Shown in pieces: positions 43,878 through 53,254 of a stretch of 64,000 bases of DNA; position 1 is the first letter of the stretch, and every line of letters begins with the position of its first letter. The translations under genes and the position numbers were made by a program. The notes under the pieces are model-generated. The model was not told where the DNA came from, ran no database searches, and was given only the letters and a program-made list of their open reading frames with translations. The DNA is taken from positions 2,294,001-2,358,000 of the forward strand of contig OW818698.1 in NCBI GenBank assembly GCA_942493375.1, given 5' to 3'. The DNA comes from G942493375 sp942493375 (GTDB lineage: Bacteria > Armatimonadota > UBA5829).

Positions 43878-43899
43878 GGGCGACCGCAGAGGGTCGCCC
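43878..43899. repeat. Short GC-rich hairpin GGGCGACC/GGTCGCCC
   Basis: Eight-base arms with a six-base loop, followed by CCTACGGGGT, between two hydrolase-like genes. The sequence resembles a dispersed intergenic motif common in many bacterial genomes. It may also terminate transcription weakly, although no T run follows. Confidence 0.6.
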
Positions 43900-43942
43900 C
43901 TACGGGGTAAGAGCGCCAGACTACGGGGTTTAGGTAGATCGG

Positions 43943-45505
43943 ATGGCAGATAGATTTTTAACAGGCGAGCCTTATAGACTGCATGGAAACAGGATTTCCT
44001 TTACTAACTGGCTCTATGTATCTCCTGATTGTTTTAATTGGGTAGATGAGAATGGAGAGTGCTGCAGCGTAAGAGGAGATCAGGATCCCTGGGGGGCTGA
44101 CTATGTACCGGTACGGAATACATGGGGTGTTAAGCTCGCTGTTAAACCGGCTGTGCGGAGTGGTCGGATACTGTCTCCTGAGATGCAATGGGAAGATGGG
44201 AATGAGAGTATTACGTGCATCATTCAACAGGATGGTGTTTATCGGGCCTGGGGGAGTGTCGGTGGCTGGGGCGATCTGAAGTCCAGAGGCAATACATACT
44301 TCTGCTATTGGGAGTCTGTTGATGGCTATAACTGGACTCGTCCTCATGTAGGTTCGCTGGCTTACGAAGGAATAGCCGAAACTAATCTCCTCGATAATTC
44401 TGTTGGCACTGTGTTTTATGATCCCCACGGTTCAGAATCAGAAAGATATAAATGGGTCAGCGAACACTTTTTTACTCCTGAGGAGTGCCGGAATTATCTA
44501 GAGACGCGACCTGAGGATGTAGACTCAAGGACCTATCGCTCGGATATCGGCAAGTATCTTGGGATGCGGGGAGCAGTTTCACCTGATGGGTATAAATGGA
44601 CTGTGCTGAATGATCCGCTCCTATTGTGTCATACAGACACACAGTTGATAGCATATTACGATGTGATGCTCAATGAGTATGTTGCATATGTCAGGGACTG
44701 GATGGTTGGTCCTTTAGGAAATAATGCTACAAATTCGACATTCCCAAGCTGGATACTTCCTGCACGGCGGTGTATCGGCAGGTCTGTATCTGATGATTTC
44801 AGAAAGTTTTCGCTGTCTGTACTTGTAGCAGGTCCAAGGTTGGATATGACTCCGAGCCAGGTTCTTTACACAAATTGTTATACAACCATTCCTAATGCAC
44901 CGGATTCACATATGATGTTCCCGGCTATATGGGACACGGCTTCGGATACGACATTCATTGAAGTAATGTCCAGTCACGATGGTAAACTTTGGAGCTATCT
45001 ATCCAATAGTCCTGTTTTAGAAACTGCAAACTTTGGTGAATGGGACGGCGGTTGTGTGTTCGCATCCCCAAATCTGATTGAACTACCAGACGGAGACTGG
45101 GTACTGCCTTATACTGGTTTTAATGTGCCCCATAAATATCCCCGGGTAAAAGCTACGAAATCGACGGGTTATGCTGTGTGGGAAAAAGGCCGGCTTTCCT
45201 GCATTGAAGCTGTTGATAGGGGAGAGTTCACTACAGTAGGTATTGTTGCAAAGGATGCTTGTATCGAAATCAATGCCAAAACTAAAAGGGCTGGTTCGAT
45301 TTTAGTTGAGGTATGCGATATGCAGGGAAATGCTCTACCAGGCAGGAGCTTCGCAGAATCAGTCCCATTATGCGGTGACCTCTTCCGAAAGAGAGTAAAA
45401 TGGAAAGAACATGACAATCTTGGTGTTTCGGCAGGTGAACCTGTCAGGCTAAATATAAAGATGAACCAGGCTGAGATTTACTATTTGGACTTTGTTGGTG
45501 AATAG
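43943..45505 (+). CDS. Glycosidase-like five-bladed propeller protein (GH32/43/68 type)
   Basis: 520 residues without a signal peptide. Repeated bladed motifs (YVSPDCFNWV, WESVDGYNWT, AVSPDGYKWTV, SSHDGKLWSYL) and GCVFASPNLIELPDGDWVLPY resemble the sucrose/arabinan-hydrolase propeller superfamily. A C-terminal beta-sandwich (about 400-520) is the second domain usual for GH32. AGGTAGATCGG precedes the ATG. Expected role: cytoplasmic cleavage of an imported oligosaccharide. The acidic triad could not be fixed by eye, and a non-catalytic propeller is possible. Confidence 0.7.
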   Translation: MADRFLTGEPYRLHGNRISFTNWLYVSPDCFNWVDENGECCSVRGDQDPWGADYVPVRNTWGVKLAVKPAVRSGRILSPEMQWEDGNESITCIIQQDGVYRAWGSVGGWGDLKSRGNTYFCYWESVDGYNWTRPHVGSLAYEGIAETNLLDNSVGTVFYDPHGSESERYKWVSEHFFTPEECRNYLETRPEDVDSRTYRSDIGKYLGMRGAVSPDGYKWTVLNDPLLLCHTDTQLIAYYDVMLNEYVAYVRDWMVGPLGNNATNSTFPSWILPARRCIGRSVSDDFRKFSLSVLVAGPRLDMTPSQVLYTNCYTTIPNAPDSHMMFPAIWDTASDTTFIEVMSSHDGKLWSYLSNSPVLETANFGEWDGGCVFASPNLIELPDGDWVLPYTGFNVPHKYPRVKATKSTGYAVWEKGRLSCIEAVDRGEFTTVGIVAKDACIEINAKTKRAGSILVEVCDMQGNALPGRSFAESVPLCGDLFRKRVKWKEHDNLGVSAGEPVRLNIKMNQAEIYYLDFVGE

Positions 45506-45541
45506 ATGATTTTCCGGATGTATAGGCAGGAGGACAATTGA

Positions 45542-46768
45542 TTGAAATATACTCGTATAATGATGCTTCTAGTGATGTTTCTTATGGTTTTTGGAGCCTG
45601 TGCTCAAGGGGCTGCTAAGCCTGATGACTTTCTCAGCCGTAAAGGGGCTAAGCTATATATGCACGGCAGGGAATATCGGGCTGTTGGGGTCAATGTCCCT
45701 CACCTGCACCAGGCATATATTGGCACATGGCTGCATATTCCACAGAAGTATGGAACTAACGAGAAAGCCAGGCAGGCTATAGTGGATTCGATTCTTGATG
45801 CGCAGAAGAGCCGGATTGCATTTATACGGTTCTTTGCCAGTCCTGGATATCCGCGAGATATTGAGATGTCTTACTCGAAAGACAAAGAAGCATATTGGAA
45901 GACGATGGATGAGCTTGTTGCCCTGTGCCGGGATCACAATGTAAAGCTGGTGCCATCACTAAATGTGGTTATGTGGCACAGTATAGACAATTTCGATGAA
46001 CCAAGACAGGCGATTCTAGACCCCAATTCGAAAACATATAAAGCAGCTTATGGATATATCCGGGAGTTCGTAACTCGATATAAGGATGATACTACCATAC
46101 TGATGTGGGAGTTGTTGAATGAAGGAATGCTGGCTTCTGATGTCGATATGAAGGATTCCAAAGGCTTGCCAAGGGAGTGTTACCCGGCAGACTGGACCAG
46201 GGAGCAGAAGACCCTGACCCGCGAGGACAGCTTTACCTGGGCTATGTGGCTGCGGATTTATAAAGAGCAGACTGCATTTATCAAAAGCCTTGATCCTAAT
46301 CACCTGGTTACAAGCGGAGATGCCGGAACAAGGCAGGAATGCACAAGCAGGCGTGAGACTTTCCCGGATTTTAAATACTGGAACGACACCTTACGAGAGT
46401 CTATTGCAAACAACCTGGCTTCTCAGCCTGAACCGCTGGACGTGTACAGTTATCACATCTATGGAAGCAACAAGAAACCGGAAGAAATGCTCAACTGGAT
46501 GCGCCAAATATCTCGTGCCACACACGCGACTGAGTCCCCGGTGTTTATAGGTGAACTCGGGCAGTGGGATCCTGCATTCGACAAAGATCCCCAGGGCAAG
46601 TGGGCAAGACAGGCAATCGATCTTATGGAGAAAGAGCAAGTATCTCTTGCTGCACTGTGGGTATGGCATTTCAACTGGCAACCAGACTTAACCTTCACAA
46701 GCGAATCTCAACCAGAGCTGGTGAAGAGAGCAGGAAAATTTAACAAGAAATGGGCGGGACTTAGGTAA
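45542..46768 (+). CDS. Secreted GH5-family-like glycoside hydrolase (mannanase/cellulase type)
   Basis: 408 residues. An export signal occupies the first 24 residues (MMLLVMFLMVFGACAQGAA); Cys20 makes lipidation possible, although the lipobox is weak. One TIM barrel follows: IRFFASPGY, then WELLNEG (acid/base Glu194) and FIGELGQW (nucleophile Glu338), the typical clan A pair, with YSYHIYG providing an active-site His. Such enzymes cut beta-mannan, beta-glucan or related chains. TTG start with GGAGG eight bases upstream. It is the last plus-strand gene before a strong hairpin, so it may end the hydrolase operon. Confidence 0.88.
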   Translation: MKYTRIMMLLVMFLMVFGACAQGAAKPDDFLSRKGAKLYMHGREYRAVGVNVPHLHQAYIGTWLHIPQKYGTNEKARQAIVDSILDAQKSRIAFIRFFASPGYPRDIEMSYSKDKEAYWKTMDELVALCRDHNVKLVPSLNVVMWHSIDNFDEPRQAILDPNSKTYKAAYGYIREFVTRYKDDTTILMWELLNEGMLASDVDMKDSKGLPRECYPADWTREQKTLTREDSFTWAMWLRIYKEQTAFIKSLDPNHLVTSGDAGTRQECTSRRETFPDFKYWNDTLRESIANNLASQPEPLDVYSYHIYGSNKKPEEMLNWMRQISRATHATESPVFIGELGQWDPAFDKDPQGKWARQAIDLMEKEQVSLAALWVWHFNWQPDLTFTSESQPELVKRAGKFNKKWAGLR

Positions 46769-46807
46769 AGTATGAAGCATGAGTTATGAATTATGAAGAG
46801 GAAGGAT

Positions 46808-46847
46808 AGGCTTCAGGAAGAGATGCAGTCTGCATTTCCTGAAGCCT
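46808..46847. terminator. Strong hairpin between convergent hydrolase genes
   Basis: AGGCTTCAGGAA and its complement enclose a further ATGCA/TGCAT stem, giving one long, nearly continuous hairpin. Partial copies of CTGAAG follow. It lies 39 bases after the GH5-like gene and 18 bases before the end of the DUF4838 gene, so it could serve both. Confidence 0.7.
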
Positions 46848-46865
46848 GAAGTCTGAAGCCTGTTT

Positions 46866-49112
46866 CTACTCCCAGAGAATTCTTGGTTCTATCCAATTGG
46901 CCCAGTCGTTGGCTATGCCTCCGATTGGGTTTACTCTCAAGGTAAGCGTTATAGTTTTACCCGCATACGGTGTAAGGTCTAGAGTTGTGTCCTTAAATAT
47001 CGGTTGATTGGGCATTATACTGCTCTGAGCTGATTTGGATTCAGATCCTGCCGGTGCAAGGTAGGACATCTGGGTGAGGTTCCATAGTTCCTTTCCATCT
47101 ACTAACACCGAGAATTTCACTCCATCCTCTGACTTATTTGTGATAACTGTTCCGAAACGCATTACCAGTTTTTTATCTTTTGCTGCCTTTGGCAGATTGA
47201 TTGTATAGCTGGCGTCTGCATCTCCCTCTTTTGGATGCTGGTATATTGTTGGAAGCGTCCGACCATTTCTTGTTACTCCACTGTTCCGCCAGTCAGCACA
47301 GTTATTTACTATTGCTTTGTCAATTTGAAGCAGATCGAACACTGTATTTTTTGGTAGTGGCCTAAAGCGATTATCCATATTGGCTATCCAGGCTGGTGAT
47401 TTGGTATCACCTTCCTGAATATAGTCAATCTTGTTTTTGAGTATAACTCGCCTGGCCTGCTGCCAGATAGTTAACGCCTGCTTATCCGATACACCATACT
47501 TAGCTGTATATACAAGCTGCATATACCAGAACGACAACATGAGTTTTTCTACATGGTTGCGCGTTATGGAGCTGTTTGCATTTGCTCTGGCTTTCTCAAG
47601 AATAGCAAGGGATGCATTTAGGAAATCAGGCGATACCTTTTCCTGTGGATCCCATGCTCCAAATGCGTGCAGGTTGGGGTCCTGGGCTGTCCTGTCCATC
47701 AGTGCTACATACTCCAGCACATCATTGGCTGCTGAACCATAGTAACCTTTGCAGAACTCATTCAATATGTCTACAGGTTTACGGCTTGGGTCCCACATTA
47801 GCTGTGATGACAGATACTGCTTCATCTCAGCGAGTTCTCCACCATGCCCCTGATAATCACACTGGATCATAAGCCCGTTCATACCGTGTGTACCGTAGTA
47901 TATGATGTCTTTTGCCAAACCTGACAAATTGGGGTTTGGTGCCAGATAATGAGCGAAGTTGGTTGCATAATGCCATACAAATACACGTTTAGTCAGTTTA
48001 CTCCATTGATCCAGATACATTGAGAGATTTGCTCCCAGCCCACACTGCTCGAATCCATGGTAATAACACCCGGCATGGCAGAGTCTGATGATGACGTTTT
48101 TATTGGGTTTGGTAATAGCGGGTGGAGTCATTGCATATGCATATGCCAGTGTCTCAATCCACTTCTCAGGATATTTCTTTCCTACTTCATCAGCAATAGC
48201 ATTCACAAACCGCAGGATTGGTCCGTGTTGTGAACCTTCAGCATTAACTATAGCCATGCAGTTCTCGCATTCGCAGGGACCGTTACCATCATTCTGTGAG
48301 ACATCAATAATCGGGATCTCCGGATGTTCTTTTATCCATTGGAAGACTTTTTCCGTGCAAAGTCGGAGGACATCGGGATTGGTCAGGCAAAGCTGGGCAT
48401 GAACTGGTCCGGAGACGCGTTTGCCACCCTGCAACCCAAAGTATTCAGGATGGTCCTTATAATATTCCTCCGGAGGGATAAGCTTATTAAAAGAGTGAAC
48501 ATAGGGATAGAAGTCAATTTTACCGCCAACAGATGCATCGCACTTGGTCATTGGCCCATTTAAACGTTGTCTTGTAGCGATTACTTTGGGGAATGAATCA
48601 TATCCCAAAACCTCACGATACATGAAGGGAGGAGAATATGAGTAGTTGAGATTGGAAAGATCGACAGTGCTATTCCTGGGTATCACTGTGCAATCCCATG
48701 CAAGAAATCTGACTCCCAGATACTTTTCCAGCATTACATAGACACTGTAAATTTGTCCCCGGTCGTTTTGTCCGATCAGCGCTATGTCGGAACCAATCGA
48801 CTTAATCAACACTCCATCTTCCTTGAGTTTGGCTGCCTGTTCAATAAGTCCAGCTTTCAGAACTTTTCTGCATGGTCCAAGCAGGAATGCGGGACCATCT
48901 CCAGCCATGTTTTCTGATACGATGGGCAATCTGACACCAGATATCTTATATATAAAACTTTGCAATTCATTTGCTGCATACTTCAAGGCTGGAGTCTTCT
49001 TTTTGGGAGTAACTATGCTGTAGTTGCTCCTCCCATCCTGTATGATACTGACAGCTTCAACGCCCCCTGAAAACACCAACAGTGCCAGGATAGCTAATAC
49101 AATAAACTTCAT
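46866..49112 (-). CDS. Secreted DUF4838 protein with GH67/GH20-like N-terminal domain
   Basis: 748 residues. The signal peptide (about 1-20) ends GGVEA. An alpha/beta domain (PALKYAANELQSFIYKISG to GQNDRGQIYSVYVMLEKYLG) is the non-catalytic domain that precedes the barrel in GH20/GH67 enzymes. Next is the DUF4838 barrel, with IIDVSQNDGNGPCECENC and GLMIQCDYQGHGGE. The C-terminal beta-sandwich after about 590 resembles a binding domain. GGAGGAGATCT precedes the ATG. Members are probable exo-acting hydrolases of uronic-acid- or hexosamine-containing glycans, inferred from fold only. It is divergent from the propeller gene at 49392. Confidence 0.87.
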   Translation of the reverse strand: MKFIVLAILALLVFSGGVEAVSIIQDGRSNYSIVTPKKKTPALKYAANELQSFIYKISGVRLPIVSENMAGDGPAFLLGPCRKVLKAGLIEQAAKLKEDGVLIKSIGSDIALIGQNDRGQIYSVYVMLEKYLGVRFLAWDCTVIPRNSTVDLSNLNYSYSPPFMYREVLGYDSFPKVIATRQRLNGPMTKCDASVGGKIDFYPYVHSFNKLIPPEEYYKDHPEYFGLQGGKRVSGPVHAQLCLTNPDVLRLCTEKVFQWIKEHPEIPIIDVSQNDGNGPCECENCMAIVNAEGSQHGPILRFVNAIADEVGKKYPEKWIETLAYAYAMTPPAITKPNKNVIIRLCHAGCYYHGFEQCGLGANLSMYLDQWSKLTKRVFVWHYATNFAHYLAPNPNLSGLAKDIIYYGTHGMNGLMIQCDYQGHGGELAEMKQYLSSQLMWDPSRKPVDILNEFCKGYYGSAANDVLEYVALMDRTAQDPNLHAFGAWDPQEKVSPDFLNASLAILEKARANANSSITRNHVEKLMLSFWYMQLVYTAKYGVSDKQALTIWQQARRVILKNKIDYIQEGDTKSPAWIANMDNRFRPLPKNTVFDLLQIDKAIVNNCADWRNSGVTRNGRTLPTIYQHPKEGDADASYTINLPKAAKDKKLVMRFGTVITNKSEDGVKFSVLVDGKELWNLTQMSYLAPAGSESKSAQSSIMPNQPIFKDTTLDLTPYAGKTITLTLRVNPIGGIANDWANWIEPRILWE

Positions 49113-49230
49113 AGATCTCCTCCAAATTACTGTCTAACAGAAACCTAACGATAACAGACAGTAATGCTCTCGCGGGTAATATTGATGAGAAAAGCACCTG
49201 TTTAATGGTCTTTTCCTACTATTATATAAC

Positions 49231-49251
49231 TTGCACAAAGGTTAAGTGCAA
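49231..49251. promoter_or_regulatory. Possible operator between divergent hydrolase genes
   Basis: TTGCAC and GTGCAA form an inverted repeat with a nine-base spacer in the 279-base region between divergent genes. ATTATATAAC, a possible -10, lies just upstream on the plus strand. The symmetry would suit a LacI- or GntR-type repressor, but the regulator is not known. Confidence 0.3.
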
Positions 49252-49391
49252 TATTCAGTAATAAGGAAAGGAATATTCGTCATAAAACAATAACTTACTG
49301 GAGTAGTGCATATGTAACTTGGCTTTGGTTTATACGCAAGTATAACTTCAATTCTCAATCATATGCAGTTGTTATTCGCTTGGAGGCCATT

Positions 49392-51035
49392 ATGGATAAT
49401 CCAATAAAATCCAGCCATTCAAAAACAGGGCTCAATGACTTCGCACCGGGAGTATTCAGTGCAATCGCGCCATTGATTATACAAACTCCTGATGGTGAAT
49501 TTCTTGCATACTATGACGCTGTTATAAAAGATAATCCTTGTGTGGTCTGCAGAAGTTCCAGCGATGGCTCCGTGTGGAGTGAGGAAAGTGTTGTTGTTCA
49601 TGGATTATCGGGCTTATCAGAAGCACTTATAGATAGTAATAATGAAGTCCATCTTTTTTCCATAATGGAACAAAACGGTAATGAAACAGATGTAGAAGGT
49701 GAAGGAAACAGACCACTAGTCGGAGAACTGATAGATTCTCGATTGGATATCTGGTATGTCAGATCCACTTCTGGTCGGACTGATTGGACTGAACCTCGAA
49801 TGATATGGAAGGGTTACACCGGCGCTTTAAATTCCGTTATCCAGACTCGTTCCGGCCGTATAATACTCCCCTTCTCTTACGCAAAAGACCGGACATGGGC
49901 AAATAGAGGTGGTGGGTTTCGAGAGTTTACATTCGTTGGCCAATTTGATTGTACAACCATATACTCCGACGATGAAGGACAGACCTGGTATCAGACAAAC
50001 GATCTCAGTGTCCAAACACCTGACATTGTAAGCGCTTACGGGGCTGTAGAGCCGGTTATTCTGGAGTTAGATGATCATATCTGGATGCTTATTCGCACTC
50101 AGCTTGGGCGATTTTATGAGTCATATTCTGTAGACGGAGAAATGTGGTCAAATCCCAAACCTACATCCATTGTCTCATCTGATTCACCTGCCGGACTTGT
50201 ACGTCTTTCCGACGGTCGCATTGTCCTGTTATGGAATAATTGTCTGCGTCATCCATATGCATATGGAGGTCGCCAGGTGTTGCATGGAGCTATCTCAGAA
50301 GACGGCGGAAAGACCTGGATTGGATACAGGGAAATCGCCCGGGACCGATTGCGTAACCTACCACCTCCACCCACAGGAGATCACGGCACTGCCTATCCAT
50401 TCCCAATAGTAACAAATGACGACAAGGTCCTATTCAGAACCGGACAGGGTGAAGGCAGAGTCGACATCAAACTACTGGATCCACAATACTTGTATCAAAC
50501 CAGTCAACAGTCAGACTGGTCACTGAATTTGGAAGACTGGTCTATCTATGGCACGAAGGGTGTTGAATTGCTGGAAACTCCGGAGCGCACGCTGAGAATT
50601 ATGCGAGTAGATGAAGAGTTTCCTGCTGCAGCTGTATGGAACTTCCCAATGGGGTTTTCCGGTAAAATAGAAATGGAGATCAGTATCCAGTCTGGATTTA
50701 CAGGTCTCAACATAGGGCTCACAGATCACTATTCCAGTCCATTTGATCTGGATGAAGCTTATTTTAATGTTTTCAATATATTTATCATCGATGGAGAAAT
50801 GGGCTGCGGTAACGTTAAGATCAACCATAAGCATACTCTGCTTCTCGAGTGGGATTGCAGTGGGGAATGCCTTGCATATCTAGACGGGGCATTTATCGGT
50901 GAGTATGAAGCTGAAAGGCGTGCAACAGGCATATGTTATGTCAGGTTTACTGCTTTAGCCGATAGTCAGGAAGTTGGAGGCGTGCTGATTGGTTCCATAA
51001 AAATGGAAGCATGGGCATCAATTTCGAACTATTGA
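49392..51035 (+). CDS. BNR-repeat sialidase-fold protein, unsecreted
   Basis: 547 residues. Six-bladed propeller with Asp-box motifs YSDDEGQTWY, SVDGEMWS, SEDGGKTWIG and SSSDGSVWS. The propeller spans about 15-370, and a lectin-like beta-sandwich (about 385-545) follows. There is no signal peptide, so it should be cytoplasmic. ATG is preceded by GGAGG six bases upstream. Sialidase-fold enzymes in environmental bacteria often act on other sugars; the arginine triad was not verified. With the next gene it forms a probable pair downstream of a divergent promoter region. Confidence 0.8.
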   Translation: MDNPIKSSHSKTGLNDFAPGVFSAIAPLIIQTPDGEFLAYYDAVIKDNPCVVCRSSSDGSVWSEESVVVHGLSGLSEALIDSNNEVHLFSIMEQNGNETDVEGEGNRPLVGELIDSRLDIWYVRSTSGRTDWTEPRMIWKGYTGALNSVIQTRSGRIILPFSYAKDRTWANRGGGFREFTFVGQFDCTTIYSDDEGQTWYQTNDLSVQTPDIVSAYGAVEPVILELDDHIWMLIRTQLGRFYESYSVDGEMWSNPKPTSIVSSDSPAGLVRLSDGRIVLLWNNCLRHPYAYGGRQVLHGAISEDGGKTWIGYREIARDRLRNLPPPPTGDHGTAYPFPIVTNDDKVLFRTGQGEGRVDIKLLDPQYLYQTSQQSDWSLNLEDWSIYGTKGVELLETPERTLRIMRVDEEFPAAAVWNFPMGFSGKIEMEISIQSGFTGLNIGLTDHYSSPFDLDEAYFNVFNIFIIDGEMGCGNVKINHKHTLLLEWDCSGECLAYLDGAFIGEYEAERRATGICYVRFTALADSQEVGGVLIGSIKMEAWASISNY

Positions 51036-51118
51036 TCTACCATATGTGAACACTCAGTGTGAACCAACACTTAAATAACGATAATCACTTCATAGCTACA
51101 ATGTAAGGAGTCAATTGA

Positions 51119-53209
51119 ATGGAAAACAACTACGATTTCAGAAAAACGCTGAATAAAGTCCATAAACTGAATCGAGTAAACCCGAGTTTGGTCCCTGGAG
51201 CCAATGAGACTGCGGTGGGGAATTGCTGGCAGATAGAGATTCCGGTAGACTCAACGGACTATATAGTGAACATGGCCAGAGACCTGCAGGACTATCTGTT
51301 CACCAGTATGAATGTTTCGGTTCTTGTCACAAGGAGTGCAAGTAATGCTACTACTTGCTGCAAACCCTCGGGGATTATTCGTTTAACCACAAAAGCTGCC
51401 TCTCCAGCACTTGGTGATGGGCTCAAAGTTGCTCGTGGATATCGGATCATTGTAAAACCCAACGAAGTCACAGTGATCGGTTTTGATGAACGGGGAATCG
51501 GTCAGGGTTGCTATTATATCGAAGACCTGATGAATCTGCGGGAAGCGCCGTTTCTTTCGCTGATGGACGAAATTCGAAATCCCGTTTTCTCACCTCGAAT
51601 GATACATTCCGGTTGGATAATGGACCAGTTTCCGAGTCCTCACCTGGATGCAATAGCTCATGCCGGATTGGATACTGTACTGTTGTTTGTATCCGGAATC
51701 AATGCTACTCCAACTGCCTATGTTGACATAAATGATTTGATTGAGCGTGCAGCAATGTACGGCCTGGATGTATATCTATACAGCTACTTAAGGAGTGAAT
51801 TGCATCCGGATGACCCCAATGCTCAGGAATTTTATGAAAACACATATGGCAATTTGATAAAATCACACCCCGGTGCCAAGGGTATTATATTTGTTGGTGA
51901 ATCATGCGAATTCCCAAGCAAAGACCCTCGATCTTCCGGACGCATGCACTACATGCCAGCACCGGATGGTGTCAAGGATACACGTCCAAGCCCGGGTTGG
52001 TGGCCTTGTACAGACTACCCCGATTGGTTGAACATGTTGAAGAAGATAATGTGGAAACACAATCCTGATCTAGATATTGTCTTCTGGACATATAACTGGG
52101 GTTGGGCACCTGAAGAAGACAGGCTGGCGTTAATCCGATCGTTACCAACGGATGTATCGCTGCAGGCAACATTCGAAATGTTCGAGGATATCGAAAAAGA
52201 TGGTATAATGACGCGCTGTGCAGATTATACCGCATCATTCGAAGGCCCCGGTGTCTATTTTAAGACTGAGGCTGAGACAGCACATGAATGTGGCTTGAGG
52301 CTGTATACAATGTGCAACACAGGTGGTTTGACCTGGGATATAGGTGTCATACCTTACCAGCCTATTCCATTCCAGTGGGACAAGCGTCATAAGGCACTGT
52401 TAAAAGCTCACAAAGAGTGGGGATTGCAGGGACTTATGGAGTCTCATCATTTTGGTTTCTGGCCATCGTTCGTAAGCGAATTGACCAAGTGGGCCTACTG
52501 GGAACCAGCAGTATCTGTGGATGAAATGAGCCAGCGAATAGCAACGCGTGATTTTTCTGCTGACGCAGCTCCTTTGGTAGTCAAGGCGTGGCATGCCTGG
52601 AGTGACGCGTGGCAAGATTATGTGGTGACGAACGAGGACCAGTATGGCGCTTTCCGGGTTGGACCTTCATATCCGTTCTTCCTTCTGAGCGATCCTGAGC
52701 CATTACCATCTGTTTCTTATGCGCATTTTGGATCTGCAATCTGTATGCCCGACTACGTTCCTCACGAGCCTAAAGACGTTGAAGTTGAATACAAGATACT
52801 CGAACGAATGGCAACTCGCTGGCAGGAAGGGATTGTATTACTTACAGATGCGCTTGAAATGACCCCTCAGAACAAACATAATGATGCGATGAGAATGTTG
52901 ACACTCGGCAGGTTTATTCTAAACTGCATACATACTACAATAAACACTAAAAAGTGGTGGATCCTAAAACAGCAGTTGAAAGCTGAGACACAACCGAATG
53001 AAGTCAATGCAATATTGAATAAGATGGCTAGCCTGATACATTCAGAGATTGCAAATGCCGAAGCAACTATTCCCCTGGTAGAAGAGGATTCACGCCTGGG
53101 ATGGGAACCCAGCATGGAATATATGACCGATAGACCGCACCTTGAATGGAAGATTGCATTGCTTAGAAAGATTGTAGATGTGGAGATCCCGCAGCTGCGA
53201 AAGGCGTAA
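51119..53209 (+). CDS. Cytoplasmic GH20/GH67-like protein
   Basis: 696 residues, no signal peptide. The N-terminal domain (about 35-145; IVNMARDLQDYLF, then VIGFDERGIGQGCYYIEDLM) matches the alpha/beta domain of GH20/GH67-type enzymes, and a TIM barrel begins at FSPRMIHSGWIMDQ. GIIFVGESCEFPSK and MFEDIEKDG carry acidic residues in positions that would suit catalysis. The last 150 residues are helical. AAGGAG lies eight bases before the ATG. It probably acts with the preceding propeller protein on an imported glycan containing uronic acid or amino sugar. Activity is inferred from fold only. Confidence 0.75.
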   Translation: MENNYDFRKTLNKVHKLNRVNPSLVPGANETAVGNCWQIEIPVDSTDYIVNMARDLQDYLFTSMNVSVLVTRSASNATTCCKPSGIIRLTTKAASPALGDGLKVARGYRIIVKPNEVTVIGFDERGIGQGCYYIEDLMNLREAPFLSLMDEIRNPVFSPRMIHSGWIMDQFPSPHLDAIAHAGLDTVLLFVSGINATPTAYVDINDLIERAAMYGLDVYLYSYLRSELHPDDPNAQEFYENTYGNLIKSHPGAKGIIFVGESCEFPSKDPRSSGRMHYMPAPDGVKDTRPSPGWWPCTDYPDWLNMLKKIMWKHNPDLDIVFWTYNWGWAPEEDRLALIRSLPTDVSLQATFEMFEDIEKDGIMTRCADYTASFEGPGVYFKTEAETAHECGLRLYTMCNTGGLTWDIGVIPYQPIPFQWDKRHKALLKAHKEWGLQGLMESHHFGFWPSFVSELTKWAYWEPAVSVDEMSQRIATRDFSADAAPLVVKAWHAWSDAWQDYVVTNEDQYGAFRVGPSYPFFLLSDPEPLPSVSYAHFGSAICMPDYVPHEPKDVEVEYKILERMATRWQEGIVLLTDALEMTPQNKHNDAMRMLTLGRFILNCIHTTINTKKWWILKQQLKAETQPNEVNAILNKMASLIHSEIANAEATIPLVEEDSRLGWEPSMEYMTDRPHLEWKIALLRKIVDVEIPQLRKA

Positions 53210-53254
53210 TTTTAGTCAAATGGTAGTGCCTGGAACGCTGATGTTCCCTTGGTG

